From the NCBI GenBank assembly GCA_027488845.1, contig JAIYBC010000064.1:41783-105782 (forward strand): DNA of 64,000 nt, read 5' to 3'. Origin of the DNA: Verrucomicrobiales bacterium (GTDB lineage: Bacteria > Verrucomicrobiota > Verrucomicrobiia > Limisphaerales > UBA9464). The notes beneath the pieces were generated by a model, which was not told where the DNA came from, made no database searches, and saw nothing but the letters and a program-made list of their open reading frames with translations. Shown here in pieces: positions 16,595-26,508 of this stretch; within the stretch, counting starts at the first letter, position 1, and every line of letters starts with the position of its first letter. A program made the position numbers and the translations under genes.

Positions 16595-18286
16595 GTGCTC
16601 AGCACGCTTCGGATCAAGAACCTGGCGCTCGTGGCGGACCTCACGTTGGAGCTGCCCGCGGGGTATGTCGCGGTCACCGGCGAGACCGGTGCCGGCAAGT
16701 CGGTCATCCTCGGTGCGTTGAACCTGGTGCTTGGGCGCAGGGCCGACCGGGGAATGATCCGGTCCGGTGAGGACGCCTGCACGGTGGAGGCGGTCTTCGA
16801 CGTGAGGTCGCTCCGTCCGCCGCTCGACGCCTTCCTGGAAGAGCATGGGCTGGAGCCCTGTGACGGCGGGCAACTGGTCCTGAAGCGGGCCTTCACCGCG
16901 GCGGGAACCAACCGTCAGTTCGTCAACGGTTCGCCCACCACGCTCTCCACGCTGGCGGAACTCGGGGGACGCCTCGTGGACCTCCATGGTCCGAACGACC
17001 ACCGCTCGCTGCTCCAGACCGCGCGTCAGCTGGACATCCTGGACGCCTACGGCGGCCTCGAGGCGTTGCGTGGGGCGTACTCGGCGAAGGTGCGTCGCCG
17101 GGCGGAACTCGTGGCCGAGGTGGCGGCGTTGGTGGTGGACGAGCGGACCTATGCCCAGCAGTTGGACCTGCTCCGGCACCAGGTGCGGGAGATCCAGGGA
17201 GCGCGGCTGCGGGCAGGCGAGGAAGAGGAGGTTGTTGCGGAGCATCGCCGGGCCGCGAACGCCGCGCGGTTGCTGGAGCTTTCCGGGGCGGCGCTCGAGG
17301 CCTTGGGCGAAGGGGAGGGGGCCGCGCTCACCGTGCTGGGGGCCGTTGGAAGGCCGTTGCACGAACTGGCGCGCATCGACCCGACGGCGGAGGGCCTCGT
17401 CGAGACCCATTCCCAGGCGGTCGCGCTGTTGCGGGAACTCCAGACGGGCCTTTCGCGGCAGGCGGACCGCATCGAGCTGGATCCCGCCCGGCTGGCGGAA
17501 CTCGAGGAACGCCTCAACCTGCTGCAATCCCTGAAGCGGAAGTACGGCGGGACCTTGGACGAGGTGCTCCGGTTCGGCGCGGAGGCGTCGGAGCGGCTGG
17601 CCCAGCTCGAGGGGCGCGATGGCGAGCTGGAACGGCTGCGGTCGGCCATCGCCGGCGTGGACCGCGAGATCCTCGAGGCGGGGCGGGCCCTTTCGTCGGG
17701 ACGCCGGGAGCTGTTGCCGCGGCTGGATGCGGCGGTGTGCCGGGAGCTGCGGTCGCTCGGATTCCGACAGAGCCGGTTCGAGGTCGGGATGGTCACCGCG
17801 GAACCCGAGGACGTCCCCGATCCGGGCGGCTTCGACCGGGTGGAGTTCCAGTTCGCACCGAATCCGGGCGAACCCGGCCGTCCGCTCCGGGCCATCGCCT
17901 CGAGCGGCGAGCTGGCGCGGGTGATGCTGGCGGTGAAGACGGTGCTCGCGGACCAGGACGAGGTCCCGGTGCTGGTCTTCGACGAGGTCGACGCGAACGT
18001 GGGCGGAGAGACCGCGCACGCCGTGGGGGCGAGCATGGCACGCATCGCGAAGCGGCATCAGGTGCTGTGCATCACCCATCTCGCGCCGGTGGCGGCCCAG
18101 GCCTCGGCGCACCAGGTGGTCTCGAAGGAGACGCGCGGAGGACGGACGGAGTCCCGGATCGAGGCGGTCGAAGGGGAGGCCCGTGTCGACGAGTTGGCCC
18201 GGATGCTGGGAGGCGGCGAGGCCGCGCGGAACCACGCTTCGGAGCTCCTGCGCCTGGCAACGGGTCGTCCCAAGGGGAAGAACTGA
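16595..18286 (+). CDS. recN: DNA repair protein RecN
   Basis: RecN is an SMC-like ATPase that gathers broken DNA ends for recombination repair. The 563-residue protein starts at a GTG, after which [19 protein letters not shown] matches the family N-terminus exactly. Walker A is [12 protein letters not shown]; a long coiled-coil centre follows (about residues 150-370); the ABC signature is [11 protein letters not shown] and Walker B is [15 protein letters not shown]. An LHGPNDH segment sits where RecN has LHGQH(D/E)H. All ATPase parts are present and the length is normal. Confidence 0.95.
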   Translation: MLSTLRIKNLALVADLTLELPAGYVAVTGETGAGKSVILGALNLVLGRRADRGMIRSGEDACTVEAVFDVRSLRPPLDAFLEEHGLEPCDGGQLVLKRAFTAAGTNRQFVNGSPTTLSTLAELGGRLVDLHGPNDHRSLLQTARQLDILDAYGGLEALRGAYSAKVRRRAELVAEVAALVVDERTYAQQLDLLRHQVREIQGARLRAGEEEEVVAEHRRAANAARLLELSGAALEALGEGEGAALTVLGAVGRPLHELARIDPTAEGLVETHSQAVALLRELQTGLSRQADRIELDPARLAELEERLNLLQSLKRKYGGTLDEVLRFGAEASERLAQLEGRDGELERLRSAIAGVDREILEAGRALSSGRRELLPRLDAAVCRELRSLGFRQSRFEVGMVTAEPEDVPDPGGFDRVEFQFAPNPGEPGRPLRAIASSGELARVMLAVKTVLADQDEVPVLVFDEVDANVGGETAHAVGASMARIAKRHQVLCITHLAPVAAQASAHQVVSKETRGGRTESRIEAVEGEARVDELARMLGGGEAARNHASELLRLATGRPKGKN

Positions 18287-18321
18287 CAGCCCTGCCCGTC
18301 GGGATCCGGCTCCGTCCGGGA

Positions 18322-20925
18322 CTACCTCGGGCGTTCCGCGATCGCCTCGCGGAGCCGGCGGGCGCGTTCATTCCAAGGGGCCGCCGCCGAGGGCAGTTCG
18401 CGGGCGGCGTTCTCGTAGAGGCCCGCCGCCTGACGCGTGCGGCCCAATCGTTCCAGCACCTCGCCACCGAGGCGTGAGGCCTCGGCGAGGGTGGTCGGGG
18501 GAAGCGTCTCGCCGGGTTCGAGCACGCGACCGTAGGCGATGTCCTCGTAGATCCGGATGGCCCGGTCGAGCAGTTCGGTCGACTCCGCCCCGGACCGGAG
18601 TTCGGCCTGCTTCCTCAGCACCTCGGCAAGGCCGAGTTGGGCCTGCGACCGGGTCACGATCCCGGCGCCGGGGGCGGAGGTGGCGCGGCGGTAGAGTTCG
18701 GCGGCGCGGTCGTAGTTGGCCGGGTTGAGCGTCCCCAGCTGGAAATGGCAGTTGGCCATCATCCCCAGCGCGGGCGTGGCATAGGGGCTGTTGGTGAACT
18801 CGGGCACGCGGGAGAACGCCTCCAGCGCCAGCCGGAAACCCGCGAGCGGCTCGGCGCCGGGGGCCGGCGGCTTCTCGAGGAGCATCTCGCCGTAATGGAA
18901 GTACGCGGCGGCCTGGAGGTCGGGCGGGGTGGACTTGTCGTTGAGCAGTTCGCGGAACTGGTCGGCGGCGGAGTCGTAGTTCTGGAGCTTCCGGCCGGCC
19001 TCGGCGGCCCAGAGCTTCGCACGGTGCCAGGTGCCCGAGGTGCCGACCCTCGCGTTGGCGTTGGTCAGGATGGCCGCACAGGCCTGCCCGGCACGGAGGA
19101 AGTCCTGGCGCTCGAAGAAGTTCCCCGCCAGCCACAGCTGTGCGGTCAGCGCCTCGGGATCCTCGGGATGCGCCGCGGCCAACCGCGAGAACTGGTCCAT
19201 CGCCGCCGTCGGGTCGCCGGAACGGGCGAGCGCGTACGCGAGGTGGAATCCGGCGCGGACGCCGGAGGGGTGGTTCGTGTACATGCCGATCCAGTGCCTC
19301 AGGTCGGCCACGGCGTTGGTCCACCGCTCCTCGTGCAGGGAGATCGCGGCGAGTTCCAGCTCCACCTCGGGTCGGACGGGGCTGTTGGTGAAGCGGCCGA
19401 GGAACTCCTGGAGGAGCCCGCGTCCGGCGTCGCCGAAACCGCGTCGCGCCAGCGTGCCTCCCAGCAGCAGGGCGCTGCGCCCGGCGACGACCGAGGCGTT
19501 GGGCAACGCGAGGAGCCGGCGGAGGGACCTTTCCCCGGCGGCGGCGTTGGTCACGGCGAGGGCGTTGACCACCGACTGCTCCAGGGCGGCGGGAACCAGC
19601 TCGTCCCGCACCGCAGGGTCCGCCAGGTCGGAGTCTGCGACGGCCAGGTAGCCCGAAAGGGCGGCGGCGGTGTCGCCCAAGGCCGCGGCGGCGTCGGCGG
19701 CCTTGAACCGCGCCACTTCCCGATCGGCGTTGGCGGGGAGGAGCACGACGGCGTTGCTGAATCCGGAGAGGGCGTTGGACAGGGCCGCCCTCGACCCGGA
19801 GGCGACGCCCTCCTCCCACCAGCACCAGGCACGGGCGAGGCTCCAAGGGCCGCTCAGCGCCCCCGTCGACGCATTGGTCGCCGCACGGTCCAGCTGCGTG
19901 GCGGCCGACGTCAGCAGGGCGAGTCCCTCCGGGCCGGGACTGTTGGTCCCGCGGAGCCCTTGGAACTGGCGAAGGAGAACCTGGGCGAGTCGGATCCGGA
20001 CCTGCGCCGTGTCCGTCTCCGCGGCCGAAACGGCGAGGGCGCGTTCGAGCTGTTCCCGGGCGCGGGCCAGTTCGCCGCGCTGGATCCACCATTCCGAAAG
20101 CCGTTCTATCGCCTCCAGCCGCCATGGAGCGGGGACCTCCGGGGCGAGGTTCTCCTCCAGGGCCGCCGAGGCCCGATCCGGCTGGCCGACCTCGAAATAG
20201 AGCCGACCCAGCAGCGCCGCGGACTCCGGCCGTTGTGCGGAAAGGGATGGATCCCCGGCCAACCTGCGCAGTTCGTCGGCGGTGGCCACGGCGGTTTCCC
20301 GGTCGCCGAGCAGTTCCAGCGTCCGAAGCTCCATCCGGACCCGTTTCCAGTCCTCGGCGGGCGTTCGTGCGAAGGCGGCCGATTCCTGCGCGAACCTGCG
20401 GGCGGCGCCCGCATCCTTCAGCGCCAGTTTCGCCTCCGCACCCAGCAGGAGTCCCGAGAAGAGCACGGCGCGGGGTTCCTTGGTCGCCATCGAGCGACGG
20501 AAGGGGCCGTCGGGACGTTCCAGCGTCGCGGCCGCCCGGGCCGGATCCCCGGCGGCCAACCAGGCGCCGGCCTCGCGCAGTGCCGCGTCGGCCGAGAGTT
20601 CGCCATCCGGGAAGGCGGTTTGGAAGGCGGCGAAGACCGCGGCCGCACCGGCATGGTCCCCGCGCTCGCGGTCCGCCTCTCCGCGGGCGAAGAGCGCGCG
20701 TCGGACCGCTGCCGGCCGCAGTGTCGAGTTGGGAAAGCGGTTGGTGAAGTCGCCGAACTCGCCGGCCGCGCGGGCATGGGAACCCGCCACGAAGGCCCGG
20801 AGCGCCGCATCGTAGGCGTTCTGCTCCGCCACATCCGCCGCGGTCGCCCGCGACATCGCCCCGCACACGAGGGCGACCACGGTGGCCATGGGCCACCGCC
20901 AGTTCCGACGTGTCCGGTTCAGCAT
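18322..20925 (-). CDS. Large periplasmic TPR-repeat protein
   Basis: The 867-residue product has a signal peptide (PMATVVALVCGAMSRATA) and then almost only tetratricopeptide-like helix pairs, including an ALRAFVAGSHARAAGEFGDF unit and repeated W/A/G/Y patterns spaced by about 34-40 residues. The many 'FTNSP' and 'LTNA' inter-repeat segments are typical of verrucomicrobial TPR/YbgF-like proteins. No catalytic domain is visible. It probably scaffolds an envelope complex. It faces away from the FIST gene and is convergent with recN. Confidence 0.75.
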   Translation of the reverse strand: MLNRTRRNWRWPMATVVALVCGAMSRATAADVAEQNAYDAALRAFVAGSHARAAGEFGDFTNRFPNSTLRPAAVRRALFARGEADRERGDHAGAAAVFAAFQTAFPDGELSADAALREAGAWLAAGDPARAAATLERPDGPFRRSMATKEPRAVLFSGLLLGAEAKLALKDAGAARRFAQESAAFARTPAEDWKRVRMELRTLELLGDRETAVATADELRRLAGDPSLSAQRPESAALLGRLYFEVGQPDRASAALEENLAPEVPAPWRLEAIERLSEWWIQRGELARAREQLERALAVSAAETDTAQVRIRLAQVLLRQFQGLRGTNSPGPEGLALLTSAATQLDRAATNASTGALSGPWSLARAWCWWEEGVASGSRAALSNALSGFSNAVVLLPANADREVARFKAADAAAALGDTAAALSGYLAVADSDLADPAVRDELVPAALEQSVVNALAVTNAAAGERSLRRLLALPNASVVAGRSALLLGGTLARRGFGDAGRGLLQEFLGRFTNSPVRPEVELELAAISLHEERWTNAVADLRHWIGMYTNHPSGVRAGFHLAYALARSGDPTAAMDQFSRLAAAHPEDPEALTAQLWLAGNFFERQDFLRAGQACAAILTNANARVGTSGTWHRAKLWAAEAGRKLQNYDSAADQFRELLNDKSTPPDLQAAAYFHYGEMLLEKPPAPGAEPLAGFRLALEAFSRVPEFTNSPYATPALGMMANCHFQLGTLNPANYDRAAELYRRATSAPGAGIVTRSQAQLGLAEVLRKQAELRSGAESTELLDRAIRIYEDIAYGRVLEPGETLPPTTLAEASRLGGEVLERLGRTRQAAGLYENAARELPSAAAPWNERARRLREAIAERPR

Positions 20926-21039
20926 GGGCCGAGTGTCCTGTGACGGACACGTCGGGGCAAGCGCCGGCGATCCCGCCTGCGGGCCTCAGGTTTTCCACCC
21001 CCGCCTTGCCTCCCACATCGCCCTGCCTAGCCTTGTCCC

Positions 21040-22242
21040 ATGCAGGTCGCAAACGCGGTGACCGGTTGCTGGAAGGGGGGCTGGGACGAGGCGGGCGTCG
21101 CCCATTGGGCCGCGGGCCTGCGCCGTCGCCTCGCCGCGCCTTCGGTCACCCTGGGTTTGGTGTATCTCAGTCCGGACCATTTCGATCGGGCCGCCGAGGT
21201 CCTCGAGGTGCTCCGCCTCCACGCACGCATCCCGCTCCTGGTCGGTTGCTCCGGATCCGGGCTTGTCTGCGACGGCGAGGAACGGGAAGGGGAACCGGGC
21301 ATTGTCCTCGCCCTTCACCACCTGCCCGGAGCCCGGCTGAAGGCGAGTCACCTGACACCTGCGGACCTCGAGGCGCCCTCAGACCCCACCGAATTGAGGA
21401 ACCGGCTCGGTGTGTCGGATTTCCCGCCGAACGCGTGGCTGATCCTCGGGTCGCCGGCCGGCCTGCCCGGGGAGGCGTGGGTCCGCCGTTGGAACGCCGC
21501 CTTTCCGGGCGTGCCCGCCCTCGGCGGGTTGGCGAGCGGCACGGTTTCCCCGTTGGCGGTCCAGCTCTATCTCGATGGCGATGTCCACGAGGAAGGACTC
21601 GTGGCGCTCGCGGTCGGCGGCGACATCACGGTCGAACCGCTCGTCTCCCAAGGCTGCATGCCGATCGGCCAATCCTGGGTGATCACACGTTCCGATCGGA
21701 ACTTCATCCTCGGCCTCGGCAACCGGCCCGCCTACTCGGTGCTGGTGGACACCTTCAACGGCCTGGCTCCGGAGGACCAGGCCCGCAGCCAGAACAACCT
21801 CTTCATCGGCTTGGCCAGCGACGAGTACCACGAGGAGTTCCATGCCGGCGATTTCCTGATCCGCAACCTCCTCGGCGCCGATCCGGGCAGTGGGGTCCTC
21901 GCGGTCGGCGCCTATCCGCGGACCGGCCAGACGCTCCAGTTCCATCGGCGCGACGCCGCGGCCGCTGGGCAGGAGCTGGGGCGACTGCTGGAACGGCTTC
22001 GCGAGCGCGTTCGGGGGCGCACCGTCCACGGCGGGCTGCTGTGCCTCTGCCTGGGCCGTGGAGCGCGGATGTTCGGCCGTCCGGATCCCGATGCCGCCCT
22101 GGTGCAGGAGCAGTTGGGGCCGCTTCCCATGGCGGGCTTCTTCGGAAACGGCGAGATCGGTCCCGTGGGCGACGCCAACTTCCTGCACGGCTACACCGCC
22201 GTCCTCGGCCTGTTCGTCTCGCGCAACGCGGATCCGAACTGA
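21040..22242 (+). CDS. FIST N/FIST C sensory-domain protein
   Basis: The 400-residue protein consists of an N-terminal FIST domain (VANAVTGCW at the start, then IPLLVGCSGSGLV) and a C-terminal FIST_C domain (LFIGLASDEYHEEFHAGDFL and LPMAGFFGNGEIGPVGDANF with the following HGYTAVLGLF). FIST domains are predicted small-ligand sensors, possibly of amino acids, usually linked to signalling outputs. Here the protein has no output domain of its own. It is convergent with the hybrid histidine kinase just downstream, which could be its partner. Confidence 0.85.
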   Translation: MQVANAVTGCWKGGWDEAGVAHWAAGLRRRLAAPSVTLGLVYLSPDHFDRAAEVLEVLRLHARIPLLVGCSGSGLVCDGEEREGEPGIVLALHHLPGARLKASHLTPADLEAPSDPTELRNRLGVSDFPPNAWLILGSPAGLPGEAWVRRWNAAFPGVPALGGLASGTVSPLAVQLYLDGDVHEEGLVALAVGGDITVEPLVSQGCMPIGQSWVITRSDRNFILGLGNRPAYSVLVDTFNGLAPEDQARSQNNLFIGLASDEYHEEFHAGDFLIRNLLGADPGSGVLAVGAYPRTGQTLQFHRRDAAAAGQELGRLLERLRERVRGRTVHGGLLCLCLGRGARMFGRPDPDAALVQEQLGPLPMAGFFGNGEIGPVGDANFLHGYTAVLGLFVSRNADPN

Positions 22243-22427
22243 GCTGTTCGGCAGGGACCCCCACGCAAAGCCGCGAAGCCGCGAAAGCACCGGAAGGGGA
22301 AAGGTTTTGTCGGCGGGGGAAACGAGCACCCGCACAGGGAATCCGCATCGTCTCCCCTTTGGCGTGTCGGCGTGTCGGCGTGAGGTCCGCCTTCGCGTCC
22401 GCGCCGCGAGACCTCCGGCGGCCGGCT

Positions 22428-25400
22428 TCAGCGATGTCGTTCCTCGGCCAGGAGGGCCTCGAGGGCGGCGTACTCTTCGGTCAGCTCGGGTATCCGCTTC
22501 GTGATCGTCTCCCAGTCCCCGGCCCGCGCCGCGTTCTCCAGCGCCCCGGCCACGATCCCCAGCCTTCGGGCGCCGAGGTTGTTGGCGCTTCCCTTGAGCG
22601 TGTGGGCCGCGATGCGAAGCGGCTCCGCATCATGGCTCCCGGCGGCGTCCACCGCCTCCCTCATCCGGAGGGGGGTGTCGCGGCAGAAGACGTCGAGGAT
22701 CTCGACGACCGGATCCGGTTCGCCGGAGACGCGGAGCCCTCGGAGCGTGTCCAGCAACGAGGGATCCAGCCGGGGGACGTCCTGCTCGGCGGGTGTGCCG
22801 AAGGCCGGTGCCGGCGCCGGGCCCGTGGCCTCGCCGACGGCGCGCCGGAGCACCAGGGGCAGCTGGGCGTGGTCCAACGGCTTGGTCAGGAACTCGTCCA
22901 TGCCCGCCGCGAGGCAACGTTCCCGGTCGCCGGTCATCGCGTTGGCCGTCAGGGCGATCAGGAAGGCCGGCGGACGGCTTCCGAACCGGCGGTCCGCCTC
23001 CATGCGCCGGATCTCCCGGGCGGTCTCGTAGCCGTCCAGCTCCGGCATCTGGCAGTCCAGGAACACGGCGTCGTACGGGTCCCGGGCCAAGGCCTCGAGG
23101 GTCTGGCGCCCGTTGGAGGCGACGACCACCGAGTGGCCGAGGCGCTTCAGCTGGATCACCGCCAGCTTCTGGTTCACCACGTTGTCCTCGGCCAGCAGGA
23201 TGCGGAGCGGACGTCCCTGCGGGGCCGGACGCTGCGGGACCGTCTCCACGACGTTGGTCGTCGCGATGAGGCTCTCGCCTGCGGCCAGGGCGCGGAGGGC
23301 CTCGCGCAGACGGGCCTGCTTGAAGGGCTTGATGAGGTGCCCCTCGATCCCGACGGTCCGGAGAAGCGCCGGGTCGGGCCTTTGGGAGACCGGCGCCACC
23401 AGGACGATCTTCACCCGCGCGATGGAATCCTCGGCGTGGATGTCGTGCGCGAGGGTCAGGGCGTCCATGTCCGGCAACTGCAGGTCCAGGAACGTCGCGT
23501 CGAACGGTTCGCCTTCGTCGGCCGCCTTCCTCAGCGCGTCCAAGGCCTCGCCGGCCGAGCCGACGGCCTGTGCCCGGATGCCAAGCGGTCCGACCTCGTG
23601 GAGGAAGCATTCGCCTGTGCCGGGGTGGTCGTCGGCGAAAAGGATCCGGATCGGTGGGATGGGAGGCGGCGGTGCGGCCGGCGTGACGATCTCGAACGGG
23701 GCCGAGAGGGTGAACGTGGACCCATGGCCCTCACGGCTCTCGACCGTGATCTCTCCGCCCATGCGTCGGGCGAGGCCGCGCGAGATCGAAAGTCCCAGGC
23801 CTGTGCCGCCGAACCGGCGCGTGGTCGAGCCGTCCGCCTGGGTGAACTCCTGGAAGATCCGGGAAATCTCGGATTCGCGGATGCCGATGCCGGTGTCCCG
23901 GACCCGGCAGTCGATGCGGGCGTGTCCCGCGTCGATGGGCGTCACGTCGACGACGACCGCCACCTCGCCCGCGGTGGTGAACTTGATCGCGTTGCCGATC
24001 AGGTTGGTGACGATCTGGCGGACGCGTCCCGGGTCCCCGCGGAGCAGCAGGGGCAGGCGGTGGTCGATCCGCGTGGTGACCTCCACACCCTTGCCGTGGG
24101 CGAGTTCGACGAGCAGCTCGACGGTGTCCTCCACCAGTGCCCGGTAGTCGAAGTCGATCGACTCGAAGGTGAGCTTGCCGCTCTCGACCTTCGAGAAGTC
24201 GAGGATGTCGTTCAGCACCTTGAGCAGGTTCTGCGCGCTGTGGAGCATGGTGCTCGCGTACTCGCGCTGCTCCGGGGTCAGCGGCGTGTCGAGCAGCACG
24301 TTGGCGAAGCCGATGATGCCGTTCATCGGCGTCCGGATCTCGTGGGAGGTGTTCGCGAGGAACCGCGACTTGGCCCGTGCCGATTCCAACGCCTCGTCGC
24401 GTGCCGCGGCCAAAGCCACGTTGGCGTCGTGCAGCGCCTTCTCGGCCTGCTTGCGCTGGGTGATGTCCTCGACGGTGCCCTCGTAGAACCGCAGGACCCC
24501 GGCGGAGTCGCGCACGGCCCGGGCGTTCTCGCTGATCCAGATCTTCCGGCCGTCCTTGCGGTACACCTCGCTCTCGAAGTGCTCGATCTTGTCGTGCTCG
24601 GCGAGCAGCGAACGGAAACGGTCCCGTTGCCGCGGGTCCACGTAGAGCTGGTGCTCGATGTCGGTGCGGCTCCGGGTGAGCTCCTCGACGCTCTCGAACC
24701 CGTACATCCGGGCCAGCGCGAGGTTGGCGTTGATGTACTTGCCGTCGGGACTGGTCTGGAAGATGCCGTCCACCGCGTTCTGCACGAGTCCGCGGTAGTT
24801 GGCCTCGGTCTTCTCCAGCTTCTCCTGCGCCTCCTTGAGCTCGGTGATGTCCCGCGAGATGCCGCAGGTGCCGATGATCTCACCGGCCGGGTCGCGGAGG
24901 ACGATCTTGCTGGTCAGGCTCCAGGTGACGCGGCCGTCGCGGCGGGTCTCCTTCTCCAGCTTCCCGAGGATCGGCTGGCCGGTCCGCAGGATCTCTTCCT
25001 CGTCTGCCCGCGCCGCGTCCGCATGCGCCTGCAGGAAGAAGTCGTGGTCGGTCTTGCCGACCAGCTGCGCGGGATCCTCCAGTCCGACCCGGCGCGCCAG
25101 GGCGCGGCTGGCGCGGGTGATCCGGGAATCCCGGTCTTTGAAGTAGATCGCGTCCGGCGCGCTCTCGAGCAGGGCATGGAGAAGGTCCCTCTCATGCGCC
25201 AGCTGCTCCTCGAAGAGCTTCTCCTGGGTGACTTCCCAGAAGGAGCCCTGCACGCCGACGGGCTGGCCGTTGGCGTCGAGCAGCGGCGTCTTGACCACGT
25301 GGAACCAGTGGCGTCCACCGTCCGGGGTGACGTTGTACTCCGTGCCCTCGACCACCTCCCCGGTCGACACGACGCGGCGGTCGTCGGCGACGTACTTCTC

Positions 25401-26048
25401 CGCCAGCATCTGGGGGAAGAGGTCGAAGTCGGTACGGCCAAGGAGCTGCTCGCGGGACCGGCCGAGCATCCGGCAGAAGGCGCGGTTGACGAAGGTGAAC
25501 CGGCCGGTGAGGTCCTTGCGGAAGATGTTCTGCGGAAGGGACTCGACGAGCGACTGGAAGAAGGCCTCGTTGTCGCGGAGGAGGGATTCGGCCTGCCGGT
25601 GCTGGGCGGCGGTGACGGCGAGGCGGGATTCGTTCCGGCGCAGCTCGATGTGGCTGGCGACCTGGTGGGCCACGGTCTGCAGACCCGCCCGTTGGCCCGC
25701 GTTGAGGCGGCGGGGCGAGCGGTCGAGCAACACGACGACACCGAACTGCTCTCCGACGTAGGAACGGACCGGGATGCAGGCCAGCCAACGCCATTCGCCC
25801 GGGAGACGGCCGGGGTCGCGGACCTCCCGCCAGTCTTCGGTGCCGGCCGCCAGTTCGGAGACGGCCGCCGCGACGGACTGGAAGAGGGTGCGTTCACAAC
25901 CCTCGTGGCCGGACGGGTGGAGCCGGTGCGGCGGACCGAGGGCGATGAAGGCAGCCGGCGTGAAGCTGACCTGCGCCGCCAGATTTGCCAGATCGTCGAA
26001 CGCGCCTCCGGGAGGGAACTCCGAGGCGTCGAGGGTCGGATCGCTCAT
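22428..26048 (-). CDS. Hybrid sensor histidine kinase: GAF, three PAS, HisKA, HATPase, two REC, Hpt
   Basis: I use the ATG at 26048; a longer frame lacks a credible start. The 1206-residue protein has, in order: a GAF-like domain (about 20-165); three PAS domains (each with a W/F-rich end and EVTQEK or DITELK linkers); HisKA with phospho-histidine H569 in NTSHEIRTPMNG; HATPase with the N box IGNAIKF and FGGTGLGLSISRGLARR; a first receiver with D855 (FLDLQLP); a second with D998 (FLDCQMPELDG); and a C-terminal Hpt with H1149 (AHTLKGSANNLGA). A complete His-Asp-His relay is therefore inside one chain. There are no membrane segments, so it senses cytoplasmic signals. Confidence 0.93.
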   Translation of the reverse strand: MSDPTLDASEFPPGGAFDDLANLAAQVSFTPAAFIALGPPHRLHPSGHEGCERTLFQSVAAAVSELAAGTEDWREVRDPGRLPGEWRWLACIPVRSYVGEQFGVVVLLDRSPRRLNAGQRAGLQTVAHQVASHIELRRNESRLAVTAAQHRQAESLLRDNEAFFQSLVESLPQNIFRKDLTGRFTFVNRAFCRMLGRSREQLLGRTDFDLFPQMLAEKYVADDRRVVSTGEVVEGTEYNVTPDGGRHWFHVVKTPLLDANGQPVGVQGSFWEVTQEKLFEEQLAHERDLLHALLESAPDAIYFKDRDSRITRASRALARRVGLEDPAQLVGKTDHDFFLQAHADAARADEEEILRTGQPILGKLEKETRRDGRVTWSLTSKIVLRDPAGEIIGTCGISRDITELKEAQEKLEKTEANYRGLVQNAVDGIFQTSPDGKYINANLALARMYGFESVEELTRSRTDIEHQLYVDPRQRDRFRSLLAEHDKIEHFESEVYRKDGRKIWISENARAVRDSAGVLRFYEGTVEDITQRKQAEKALHDANVALAAARDEALESARAKSRFLANTSHEIRTPMNGIIGFANVLLDTPLTPEQREYASTMLHSAQNLLKVLNDILDFSKVESGKLTFESIDFDYRALVEDTVELLVELAHGKGVEVTTRIDHRLPLLLRGDPGRVRQIVTNLIGNAIKFTTAGEVAVVVDVTPIDAGHARIDCRVRDTGIGIRESEISRIFQEFTQADGSTTRRFGGTGLGLSISRGLARRMGGEITVESREGHGSTFTLSAPFEIVTPAAPPPPIPPIRILFADDHPGTGECFLHEVGPLGIRAQAVGSAGEALDALRKAADEGEPFDATFLDLQLPDMDALTLAHDIHAEDSIARVKIVLVAPVSQRPDPALLRTVGIEGHLIKPFKQARLREALRALAAGESLIATTNVVETVPQRPAPQGRPLRILLAEDNVVNQKLAVIQLKRLGHSVVVASNGRQTLEALARDPYDAVFLDCQMPELDGYETAREIRRMEADRRFGSRPPAFLIALTANAMTGDRERCLAAGMDEFLTKPLDHAQLPLVLRRAVGEATGPAPAPAFGTPAEQDVPRLDPSLLDTLRGLRVSGEPDPVVEILDVFCRDTPLRMREAVDAAGSHDAEPLRIAAHTLKGSANNLGARRLGIVAGALENAARAGDWETITKRIPELTEEYAALEALLAEERHR

Positions 26049-26204
26049 CGCGGGCGACGGTAGGGCGACACGCTTCGGTTGCCCAACGTGAAACCGGGGC
26101 GGAACGATCGATTCCGGGCCGAATGGGCTGGAAGCCGGGCCCGGTGCGGGGCGGATTCCCAAGAGCCGCCGAGGCTCTCCCGCAAAACTTTTTTCAAATG
26201 CGCT

Positions 26205-26232
26205 TTGACACTTCGTCCCACCTTTCTAAAGT
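26205..26232 (+). promoter_or_regulatory. Sigma70-type promoter of tRNA-Ala
   Basis: A perfect -35 TTGACA (26205-26210) is followed after 16 bases by TAAAGT (26227-26232) as the -10, four of six to consensus. The first tRNA base is 23 bases further on, leaving a short leader. The surrounding DNA is locally AT-rich, as expected for a stable-RNA promoter. Confidence 0.6.
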
Positions 26233-26254
26233 GCGCGCCGCTTTCGGGCCTAGT

Positions 26255-26330
26255 GGGGTCGTAGCTCAGTTGGTAGAGCACCACAATGGCATTGTGGGGG
26301 TCAGGAGTTCGAATCTCCTCGGCTCCACCA
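26255..26330 (+). tRNA. tRNA-Ala (anticodon GGC)
   Basis: The 76 bases fold into a normal cloverleaf. The acceptor stem GGGGTCG/CGGCTCC carries the G3:U70 pair that identifies alanine tRNA. The D arm lies in AGCTCAGTTGGTAGAGC; the anticodon stem CCACA/TGTGG encloses loop ATGGCAT, with anticodon GGC at 26288-26290; and the T loop contains GTTCGAAT. The 3' CCA is encoded. It reads GCC and GCU codons. Confidence 0.97.
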
Positions 26331-26365
26331 CTTCCGCCCGGGGCGATCGGTTTCAGACGAGGAAT

Positions 26366-26389
26366 CCCGCAGGCGACTGCGGGTTTTTT
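26366..26389 (+). terminator. Rho-independent terminator after tRNA-Ala
   Basis: A perfect 7-bp stem CCCGCAG/CTGCGGG (26366-26372 and 26377-26383) with loop GCGA is followed immediately by six T residues. It ends the tRNA transcript about 36 bases after the mature 3' end. Confidence 0.9.
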
Positions 26390-26508
26390 CGTTTCCGGAC
26401 AGGTTCGCCATCTCCCGGGAGGATCGGAGCCACCCCGCCGCCAGCCAAGAGGCGTGTCGTTGCGGAGCCGCTCGTTTGCCCGATGAGGACGGTTCCTTTC
26501 CCCAAGTG

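Noticed and set aside
18368..21052. An alternative minus-strand frame of nearly 900 codons over the TPR gene
   Set aside because: It lies in another frame of the same region and gives Arg/Gly/Pro-rich sequence without repeats; the true TPR frame has a signal peptide and helical repeats.
20910..26063. A very long open frame (over 1700 codons) on the + strand opposite the hybrid kinase
   Set aside because: It is antisense to a protein with unmistakable GAF/PAS/HisKA/REC/Hpt motifs. Its translation is low-complexity Gly/Arg/Val without domains, as expected for the complement of GC-rich coding DNA.
26255..26330. tRNA-Ala as an integration site for a mobile island
   Set aside because: No integrase or repeated tRNA 3' end was seen nearby; the flanking genes look like ordinary chromosome.
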